The notes beneath the pieces were generated by a model. It was not told the origin of the DNA and did no database searches. It saw nothing but the letters and a program-made list of their open reading frames with translations. From positions 1-39,150 of the forward strand of contig CAJKFS010000023.1 of NCBI GenBank assembly GCA_905199225.1: a stretch of DNA of 39,150 nucleotides. Reading direction: 5' to 3'. Below, one piece after another: positions 33,261-39,150 of this stretch. Positions within the stretch are counted from its first letter, which is position 1. Every line of letters starts with the position of its first letter. This DNA comes from an uncultured Collinsella sp. GTDB taxonomy: Bacteria > Actinomycetota > Coriobacteriia > Coriobacteriales > Coriobacteriaceae. The position numbers were made by a program, and so were the translations under genes.

Positions 33261-34376
33261 TTACATTCCGTAACACTCGGCCGCTTTGGCCTTAAGCGCA
33301 TTGACTGATTCTTCGTAGCCCTCTGCCTTGACCTCCATTTGCTTGGAGACGGCATCAAGATACGGGTGCACGTCCCATGACTTCAGACGCTCGGCGATCA
33401 TTGCCGCAATCGTCTGGAAGAACACCAAATTGGGAATTGCGCTGAGCAGCGGAGCCACCTGAGGCACCGCAACCTCGTGAGCCTTACCCCTGGGATGGGC
33501 CGTGAGCAGCACCGTTTTTGTCGTAACGTTCGATAGCGCATCGGCGATATTCGCAAGACGCTCCGACCCCTGCGGATCGTCAACGATAAACACCAGATAG
33601 CCCGGAACGATCTGCATCTCGGGACCGTGAACGAACTCCTCGCCCTCGTGATGCATGGCAGGAATCTTGATGGTCTCGCTCAGCTTGAGCGCCGCCTCCT
33701 CGGCAACGCCGTAGTTGGGGCCGTTGCCGACGACCATGGCGGGCATGTGCTCAGAAAGCTCGAGCATGTGGTCTTGGACATATTCCTCGGCGGTCTTGCA
33801 CATCACGGCATTGGCCTGGATAGCTTCGCGCAGGTCGTCAAGACGCTGGGCAACGCCTTTGGCGTCAACCGTTCCGCGCGCCTGACCGCCGTAAATACCA
33901 CAGAGCACCAGATACTCAACGAGAACCTCGACGCCCAGAGTTACAAAGTCCACCGACTCGACGCCCACACCGTAGTCAAGAACGATGTCAGCGTGTTCCT
34001 TGATGGGTGCCTCGACGTTTGCCGTGAGCGCAACTGCAGCCATATCGTGTGCGCGCATGTAATCGAGCGCCGCAATCGTATTGGTCGAATAGCCACTCTG
34101 CGAGACGGCGATGTTGAGCGCATGCTGCGGATAGGTGTGTTCAAAATCGACGAAGGCCTCGGGCGTCACAACGGACACCTGCATCTGCAGCGCATCTTGC
34201 AGGTAATCGCGGGCGCAATCGGCGGCATGGCGCGACGAACCCGAAGCAACGATGCGCAGTGCGTTAAAAGAACCGGACTGGAAAATATCAACGAGCTGCG
34301 CTACCAGCTCAGACGAACGCTCGAGGTTCTCCCCCATACGCACATGGGCAAGCTGAACGTAATCGAGCATCTTCAT
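33261..34376 (-). CDS. GlmS-like double-SIS sugar isomerase/deglycase
   Basis: A 371-residue protein with two SIS domains like the isomerase half of GlmS but no glutaminase domain. Motifs: VASGSSRHAADCA and SQSGYSTNTIAAL in the first domain, VVGNGPNYGVAEEAALKLSET and HHEGEEFVHGPEMQI in the second. Relatives include AgaS and the sugar-amine deglycases of Salmonella gfr-type operons. In context it probably cleaves a second phosphorylated glycated amine, such as glucoselysine 6-phosphate; this is inference. It is the first gene of the upstream operon; GAGGTGAG precedes the ATG. Confidence 0.82.
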   Translation of the reverse strand: MKMLDYVQLAHVRMGENLERSSELVAQLVDIFQSGSFNALRIVASGSSRHAADCARDYLQDALQMQVSVVTPEAFVDFEHTYPQHALNIAVSQSGYSTNTIAALDYMRAHDMAAVALTANVEAPIKEHADIVLDYGVGVESVDFVTLGVEVLVEYLVLCGIYGGQARGTVDAKGVAQRLDDLREAIQANAVMCKTAEEYVQDHMLELSEHMPAMVVGNGPNYGVAEEAALKLSETIKIPAMHHEGEEFVHGPEMQIVPGYLVFIVDDPQGSERLANIADALSNVTTKTVLLTAHPRGKAHEVAVPQVAPLLSAIPNLVFFQTIAAMIAERLKSWDVHPYLDAVSKQMEVKAEGYEESVNALKAKAAECYGM

Positions 34377-34403
34377 CGTCTCACCTCGTTACAAATCATT
34401 AGT

Positions 34404-34485
34404 ATTTGATACCAATCACAGTTACAGGTTACGGCTTTTTGATACCTCTTTGTCGATTAATTTATCCCCTTCGGCGAACGGTCGA
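34404..34485 (-). promoter_or_regulatory. Operator region of the upstream sugar operon
   Basis: Minus-strand boxes TTGGTATCAAAT (34415-34404) and GAGGTATCAAAAA (34448-34436) resemble those before the downstream deglycase gene. GAACGGTCGA is at 34476-34485. The distance from it to the proximal box GATACC is 68 bp, exactly as in the other operon. No convincing -10/-35 pair is visible here. Confidence 0.5.
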
Positions 34486-34569
34486 TTTTGAGCCATGTAA
34501 GGTTGTATATACAGCTGACCCAACGATCAAAACTGGTTAGTTTCCCAGCCGTTATTCACAAAATACCAG

Positions 34570-35283
34570 CTAGTACGTATAGGTGTAGCCGCCCGTATCG
34601 CCACGATTGAAGGACTTTACATACTCGATAGCCTGACCGCTCGCGTCATAGCTCACGCATTCCAAAAGCAAAACAAGATCGCCCTGTTCCAGTCCAAGGA
34701 GGCCGGCATCTCGTGCGCCCAGTGCCTCGATATCGAGCTTTTCCTGTGCCATGACTGGCTTTCGGCCCAGCATCTCATAGGTCTCGTACAAACTGAAGAC
34801 CGACACGTCAATATCTTCGATGGTTGGGAACAGCAGGCAGGGAATCAGCGCCGTCTCAATCGATACGGGGCTACCGTTTATGCAGTTCAGGCGTCGAACG
34901 GAATAGAGCAGGTCGTCCTCGGCGATGCCAAACAGGTCGGCGTAATATGGCCCCGCATAACGCTTGGAACGCGCGAGAATACGGACGGACGGCTCGCCGC
35001 CCGAAGCACGGACCGATTCACGGAAACCGACCGTGCGTTCAAAAAAAGCAGGTACTTTCTGCGCCACAAAGGCACCTTTTCCCCGAACACGGCGAATCTG
35101 CCCGCGCCGAACCAGCTCATCGACAGCGCTTCGGATGGTCAAGCGTGTCGTACCAAATTCCTCGGCGAGGTCTTTTTCGGACGGAATCATGGAACCCGTG
35201 GGATATGCACCGCGCTCGATACGTTCCTCGATGCAGCGTCGAATGCGCATATAAACCGGGGTGGCATCTACTGTTTCAGCCAT
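34570..35283 (-). CDS. GntR-family regulator, HutC/UTRA type (first)
   Basis: A 237-residue regulator. Residues 1-75 form the winged helix (SEKDLAEEFGTTRLTIRSAVDELVRRG, RVRGKGAFVA); the rest is a UTRA ligand domain, which binds small sugars or amines. It follows its paralogue with a 16-bp overlap, its ATG lying inside the last codons of that gene. It lies 193 bp upstream of the SIS-PTS operon on the same strand and is a good candidate for its regulator, with a phosphorylated sugar amine as likely effector (inference). Confidence 0.93.
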   Translation of the reverse strand: MAETVDATPVYMRIRRCIEERIERGAYPTGSMIPSEKDLAEEFGTTRLTIRSAVDELVRRGQIRRVRGKGAFVAQKVPAFFERTVGFRESVRASGGEPSVRILARSKRYAGPYYADLFGIAEDDLLYSVRRLNCINGSPVSIETALIPCLLFPTIEDIDVSVFSLYETYEMLGRKPVMAQEKLDIEALGARDAGLLGLEQGDLVLLLECVSYDASGQAIEYVKSFNRGDTGGYTYTY

Positions 35284-36035
35284 TGTTCACCTGCCACGCT
35301 CCTCATGCCGTTCTCTTCGCCGTTATCGGCAAAGCGGAACTTTGTGGGCAAAATCACCGATTTGCAATGCTCCACAAAACGCATGTCCTTATCAAATTCG
35401 ATCGAGCTCTCATAGAACACCGGCGTTCCCTCTTCTTGCTGGAGCAGCTCGGCCTCTTCGACGTTCAAACGCGAGATGGAGATATGCTCACGTCCATGCT
35501 CAACGCGCACGCCACCTTCTTTGAGCAAGACATCGTAAAGGCTCTCACACTCAAAATCGTGCTCGGGAAGCGATGGGCACAGGGACAGGTTAACGTGAGC
35601 GGTCTCGATTGACGCCGGCTCGCCCTCAATAAGTCGAACGCGCTGCATGCGGAGCAAGGGAGCGCCTACAGCCACCCCAAGCTTGTCGGCAAGCGCCTCA
35701 TCCGCCTCGATGGTCCCGGTGGAAACCAGACGAGAAGAGGGGTGCAGGCCGGCAGTCCGCACAGCATCGGAAAAGTTATACGTTTCCTGGAAGACGTTCA
35801 GCGGCTTGGGAGGACACACATACGTGCCCGATCCGCGACGGCTCTCGAGCGTTCCACACGAGATAAGCCGCGTGATACCGGCACGCAACGCCGTACGCGA
35901 AACGCCAATCTCTTCGCACAGCACGCGCTCGGCCGGCAGGCGATCGCCGCCGGCAAGCTGATGGTGCTGGATATACCAAAGAATTCCCTCAACAGCATGA
36001 TCTTTGGGGGGAATTGCATAAGATTCGCCTGCCAT
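35268..36035 (-). CDS. GntR-family regulator, HutC/UTRA type (second)
   Basis: A 255-residue paralogue with winged helix PAERVLCEEIGVSRTALRAGITRL and RRGSGTYV, then a UTRA domain. It is only distantly similar to the regulator it overlaps, so the two probably recognise different effectors or sites. Two regulators beside two paralogous operons suggests one for each, or a heteromeric arrangement. GAGGAGT lies 7 bases before the ATG. Confidence 0.92.
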   Translation of the reverse strand: MAGESYAIPPKDHAVEGILWYIQHHQLAGGDRLPAERVLCEEIGVSRTALRAGITRLISCGTLESRRGSGTYVCPPKPLNVFQETYNFSDAVRTAGLHPSSRLVSTGTIEADEALADKLGVAVGAPLLRMQRVRLIEGEPASIETAHVNLSLCPSLPEHDFECESLYDVLLKEGGVRVEHGREHISISRLNVEEAELLQQEEGTPVFYESSIEFDKDMRFVEHCKSVILPTKFRFADNGEENGMRSVAGEQWLKQ

Positions 36036-36073
36036 TGCACAGACTCCTCATTCAGAAACGTATGCCGCCAAAA

Positions 36074-36562
36074 TTAGGCCAGCCCTCCCATGGCATCAAA
36101 TTCTGCCTTGATCTTCTCGGCGACATTCCGATACGACTTATATAGACTTGAATCGCGTTTGACTTCGTCGGTCATAACGGGAATCTCTAATTTGGAAACC
36201 TCGTCTTTTCCCGTCTGAACCGCCACAACAACGCCCATACCAAGACACATATTACGCTTGGCAGCATTTATTTTTGCTGCCTTGGCAGGATTTGCCAGGA
36301 TACGCTGGGCAAATTCCTGTTTAGAGACCGCTTCTTCGGCCTCCGGATCGCCCGCCTCGGCCACTTCGCACTGCAGCACGTCCGCATAGTCAAAAATCTT
36401 CGGCTCGCCGCCGCGCTGATGTACGGCCCATTTGCGATGCGTGGCATCCTGGTAGATAGCCGGCAAAAACGTAAACCGCGGCGGGTCCAAAATCGTATCC
36501 GTGATGGTAAACACATCGGGATCAAAGGCATCCTGCGGGTTTTTCTTCTTGAACAGCCCCAT
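36074..36562 (-). CDS. Protein of unknown function
   Basis: A 162-residue soluble protein starting MGLFKKKNP. A central stretch (HRKWAVHQRGGEPKIFDYADVLQCEV) resembles the beta-rich part found after the zinc ribbon in DUF4428-type proteins, but no cysteine ribbon is present; this likeness is weak. No signal peptide or membrane helix. GGGAGG lies 6 bases before the ATG at 36562. The stop is 38 bp before the second GntR gene on the same strand, so the three may be co-transcribed. Confidence 0.65.
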   Translation of the reverse strand: MGLFKKKNPQDAFDPDVFTITDTILDPPRFTFLPAIYQDATHRKWAVHQRGGEPKIFDYADVLQCEVAEAGDPEAEEAVSKQEFAQRILANPAKAAKINAAKRNMCLGMGVVVAVQTGKDEVSKLEIPVMTDEVKRDSSLYKSYRNVAEKIKAEFDAMGGLA

Positions 36563-36683
36563 ATCAGCCTCCCGTACTAGCATTAAACAACTCAACCTGA
36601 ATATAGCACCAATTTCAAGCCGCCGCCTTACCCTATCGGTGCGCGGCGTCTATAGCTCGCCCAGCGGAAGAGTTCACGGACGA

Positions 36684-36756
36684 GGGCCGGGGTGCCTGCC
36701 TTGTTTTGAGAAGTGGGCTCCGCGAACTTCTCAAAACAAGGCAGGCACCCCGGCCC
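36684..36756. repeat. Perfect palindrome, 31-bp stem
   Basis: 36684-36714 and 36726-36756 are exact inverted copies around an 11-base loop. It contains GGTGCCTGCCTTGTTTTGAG. It lies between the lacI-type gene and the gene of unknown function, both on minus. It has no T-tract on the minus strand, and its stem is far longer than a terminator needs. Confidence 0.8.
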
Positions 36757-36810
36757 CGCCGGCAAATAGCGGACACTCCGCATGCAATCTATGCAAACAA
36801 ACAAGTACGC

Positions 36811-37839
36811 TTAGCTACATTCGGTAAGATCGAGCACGCTGCCCTTCACGATAAGCGCCGGCTCCAGAACGACTTCTTCGGCACGTCTACCGCCCCTACC
36901 GGCAAGGCGCTTGGACATGCAGCCAAAAGCATGCTCCGCGAGGATACCAGGATCCTGCTCAATCGCGGTCAGCGCCGGCTCAAAGAGAACGTCGGCGGCC
37001 GAGTTGTCGTAACTCACCACCGAAATGTCGCCCGGAATGCTCTTCCCCATCTCGTGTAAGCGCTTGAGCAGACCAAGGGCAATGTTGTCCGAGCTTGCAA
37101 ATACGGCGGTGGCGTCGGTCGCGAGCACCGCCTCCGAGGCCTCGTAGGCACTCGGAATGTAGTACTCGCTCTCAAACTCCAAACGCGCGTCGATAGGCAA
37201 GCCAACCTCGCGCAGCGCGCGCTCATAGCCGGCAAGTCGCTTACGCCCCGTATTGGAACGGCGCGCGTTAACCAAGCAGGCAATGCGACGGTGGCCCTGC
37301 TCGATCAGATAGCGAGTGGCCATGTAGCCACCCATCTCGTGGTCGAACATCACCTTGTCGCACTCGAGCCCCTCAATGGCACGGTCGACCATTACGGCCG
37401 GGATGGGCAGGTGGCTGACTTCTTCGCGCAGGGCGCGGTCGTCGGAGAACTCGTCGCCCACGACCAGGAAGACGCCATCAACGCCGCGCGTCACCAGCTG
37501 GCGCAGCAGCTCCAGATCGTCATCGGCACTTCCACCCGAGCTGGTAATGAAGAGTGCATAGCCATCCTCGCGGCAGCGCTTTTCCAGGCTACCGGCGAGC
37601 GAGGCAAAAAAGCGGCTCTCGATGTTAGGGACGATAAGGCCCAGCGTGCGCGACTCGCGCATGACCAAACTACGCGCAATCTGGTTAGGAACATAGTGGT
37701 TGCGCGCCGCGACCTCCTTGATGAGTTTGCGGTTTTCTTCCGAGATGCGACAGGGCCGATTATTGAGCACAAGCGAGACCGACGAGGGGGAAAGCCCCAC
37801 CTCCTGGGCGATCTGCTTGAGGGTGACTTTGTTGGCCAT
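36811..37839 (-). CDS. LacI-family transcriptional regulator
   Basis: A 342-residue repressor. The N-terminal HTH is TLKQIAQEVGLSPSSVSLVLNN, followed by the hinge helix region and a periplasmic-binding-protein-like sensor domain from about residue 60 (LGLIVPNIESRFFASLAGSLE, VDRAIEG, FASSDNIALGLL). Its sugar effector is unknown; no transporter gene directly adjoins it. GGAAGGAG precedes the ATG. A TATACT box at 37880-37875 (minus) may be its -10. Confidence 0.95.
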   Translation of the reverse strand: MANKVTLKQIAQEVGLSPSSVSLVLNNRPCRISEENRKLIKEVAARNHYVPNQIARSLVMRESRTLGLIVPNIESRFFASLAGSLEKRCREDGYALFITSSGGSADDDLELLRQLVTRGVDGVFLVVGDEFSDDRALREEVSHLPIPAVMVDRAIEGLECDKVMFDHEMGGYMATRYLIEQGHRRIACLVNARRSNTGRKRLAGYERALREVGLPIDARLEFESEYYIPSAYEASEAVLATDATAVFASSDNIALGLLKRLHEMGKSIPGDISVVSYDNSAADVLFEPALTAIEQDPGILAEHAFGCMSKRLAGRGGRRAEEVVLEPALIVKGSVLDLTECS

Positions 37840-38022
37840 CTCGCTCCTTCCGGGTTTACGCGCAATCTCTTGAAAGTATAGCGACTACCCCTCTACCTCG
37901 GTGATAAACACTTTACCAATCCGGTAGACGGCTGTTTTATCGCCGTCAGCGCACCAAATCCGTCCGGGTGGGGTATATTGCAATCGATTGATGACGACGA
38001 CCACCAAAAGGCGGATATTCAT
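37840..38022. promoter_or_regulatory. Divergent promoter region of lacI-type gene and murB
   Basis: Minus-strand TATACT (37880-37875) and plus-strand TATATT (37974-37979) are plausible -10 boxes for the two genes. Neither has a clear -35. Confidence 0.35.
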
Positions 38023-38985
38023 ATGCACGAGAACGACTTTTTTAACGAGGACCTGCTGTGCGCGCTCGCTGGCGTTGCCGGCGAGGACAACGTGTTGATG
38101 AGCGAGCCCATGCGCGAGCACACCACGTTTAAGATCGGCGGCCCGGCCGACGTCTTTGTCACGCCCGATACCGAGCAGGGCCTCGTCGCCACGCTCGATA
38201 CCTGCTATCGCTGCGACCTGCCGCTTACCATCGTGGGCAACGGCTCCGACCTGCTTGTCGGCGACAAGGGCATCCGCGGCGTCGTCGTGGCGCTGGGCGA
38301 AGGCCTCTCCGACATTACGGTCGACGGCACGCACGTCACGGCGGCAGCCGGCGCCTTGCTTTCCGATGTCGCCGCGGCGGCAGCCGAGGCCGGCCTCACC
38401 GGCATGGAGCCCATCTCGGGCATCCCCGGATCGGTCGGCGGCGCCTGCTACATGAACGCCGGTGCCTACGGTGCCTGCATGGCCGATGTGCTAGAGTCCG
38501 TGCGCATCTACAAACCCGCTCGCCAGCTCGACGACGGCACCCGCGGCAGCGGCAACATCATCGAATTCGATGCCGACGAACTCAACCTGGGCTATCGCAA
38601 GAGCCGCATCGCCGACGACGGCTTTATCGTGCTTTCGGCCACTTTCAATCTCGCCCCGGGCAACGCCGCGATGATCAAGGCCGACATGGACGACTACCGC
38701 CAGCGCCGCGAGGACAAGCAGCCGCTCGACATGCCGAGTGCCGGCTCCACCTTCAAGCGCCCCGAGGGCCACTTTGCCGGCAAGCTCATCATGGATGCCG
38801 GACTGCGCGGACACGCCGTTGGCGGCGCGCAGGTGAGCGAGAAGCACTGCGGCTTCATCGTCAACGCCGACCACGCCACCGCCGCCGACGTCGACGAACT
38901 CATCCGCGACATCCAAGCCAAAGTCAAAGAGCAGTTCGACGTAGACCTAGAACCCGAAGTCCACCGAGTAGGCGAATTTTTATAA
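38023..38985 (+). CDS. murB: UDP-N-acetylenolpyruvoylglucosamine reductase
   Basis: A 320-residue FAD enzyme that reduces UDP-GlcNAc-enolpyruvate to UDP-MurNAc in peptidoglycan synthesis. TTFKIGGPADVFV and VGNGSDLLVGD bind FAD; GIPGSVGGACYMNAGAYG is the family signature; PSAGSTFKRPEGHFAGKLI holds the catalytic Ser; the C-terminal LEPEVHRVGE holds the catalytic Glu. I start at 38023, where AAGGCGG lies 9 bases upstream; an earlier TTG is less likely. Confidence 0.96.
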   Translation: MHENDFFNEDLLCALAGVAGEDNVLMSEPMREHTTFKIGGPADVFVTPDTEQGLVATLDTCYRCDLPLTIVGNGSDLLVGDKGIRGVVVALGEGLSDITVDGTHVTAAAGALLSDVAAAAAEAGLTGMEPISGIPGSVGGACYMNAGAYGACMADVLESVRIYKPARQLDDGTRGSGNIIEFDADELNLGYRKSRIADDGFIVLSATFNLAPGNAAMIKADMDDYRQRREDKQPLDMPSAGSTFKRPEGHFAGKLIMDAGLRGHAVGGAQVSEKHCGFIVNADHATAADVDELIRDIQAKVKEQFDVDLEPEVHRVGEFL

Positions 38986-39017
38986 AAAGAAGGCCCCGAA
39001 AGGGGCCTTCACTTTCT
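38981..39017. terminator. Terminator of murB
   Basis: AAGGCCCC-GAAA-GGGGCCTT (38990-39009) lies directly at the murB end. The T-tract is modest on plus (CACTTTCTTT) and better on minus (CTTTTTATA), so it may work both ways. Confidence 0.75.
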
Positions 39018-39116
39018 TTAATTCAGACAACCAGTCCGGTGTGCCGCGCCCCGAACCCAAGAGGGCCGCGTGCCCGCCCGCAATATATTTGATTGATCGC
39101 GAGTTCCGCACGCAAA

Positions 39117-39139
39117 GAAGGCCACTTAATGTGGCCTTC
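39117..39139. terminator. Terminator-like hairpin at the window edge
   Basis: GAAGGCCAC-TTAAT-GTGGCCTTC is a perfect 9-bp stem; on minus it is followed by TTTGCG. It probably belongs to a minus-strand gene ending just beyond the window. The 39018-39116 stretch shows nothing else. Confidence 0.5.
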
Positions 39140-39150
39140 GTCTTGCGCAG

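Noticed and set aside
26966..33273. Plus-strand frames of about 370 codons opposite both deglycase genes
   Set aside because: Low-complexity Val/Leu/Gly/His-rich translations produced by the codon bias of the true genes; they occur twice only because the genes are duplicated.
1..39150. CRISPR array or prophage
   Set aside because: No set of short regularly spaced direct repeats, no cas, integrase or phage structural gene was seen.

Overview
The window looks like a chromosomal segment from a GC-rich Actinomycetota of the class Coriobacteriia, most likely a Collinsella-type gut anaerobe. The evidence is the high G+C with strong G/C third-position bias, the actinobacterial neighbourhood mazG-eno-ftsB-ppx on one strand, and a large complement of mannose-family PTS genes. 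The genus is inference; no rRNA gene is present to fix it.

Layout. (1) 1-3608 is a more A+T-rich accessory patch: an EcoRII-type restriction-modification pair (cytosine methyltransferase with an N-terminal XRE domain, then an EcoRII-like endonuclease) and a stand-alone AbiEi-type antitoxin/regulator. Both upstream regions carry TTGCAAC boxes. (2) 3896-6521 holds a UBA/DUF4342 membrane protein and an OmpR-type two-component system. (3) 6816-8392 holds a lone galactitol-type PTS IIB with a VOC protein, an anchored protein of unknown function, and tRNA-Leu(UAA). (4) 8532-13951, all minus strand, holds ppx/gppA, ftsB/divIC, eno, mazG, a YfcE-type phosphodiesterase and an orphan C-terminal LarC half. 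(5) 14302-23236 encodes a complete histidine pathway: HisJ phosphatase on the plus strand, converging with a minus-strand run of hisZ-hisG (one fused gene), hisD, hisC, hisB, hisH, hisA, hisF, hisI and hisE. (6) 23406-36035 is a large minus-strand sugar-amine region. It has two tandem paralogous sets, each with an FrlB-like SIS deglycase followed by mannose-family PTS IIA, IIB, IIC and IID. A second type of SIS protein leads the upstream set, an FrlC-like epimerase ends the downstream set, a frameshifted MFS gene lies between them, and two overlapping GntR/UTRA regulators sit upstream. (7) 36074-38985 holds a small protein of unknown function, a LacI-family regulator and murB.

How the genes work together. 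The most coherent accessory system is region 6. Mannose-family permeases with FrlB-type deglycases are known from Amadori-product use (fructoselysine, glucoselysine) in Enterobacteriaceae. The FrlC-like epimerase strengthens that reading. The two deglycase genes share an apparently identical 880-bp core with diverged ends, which indicates recent gene conversion. The two operon upstream regions share a GGTATYRAA box pair and a GAACGGTCGA element at the same 68-bp spacing, so a common regulator, plausibly one of the GntR pair, probably controls both.

Scattered between genes are five long-stem hairpins (stems 23-34 bp, all different in sequence), one of them inside the his operon directly at the hisB stop codon. 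They resemble REP/BIME-type mobile palindromes. No CRISPR array, rRNA, transposase or phage gene was seen.
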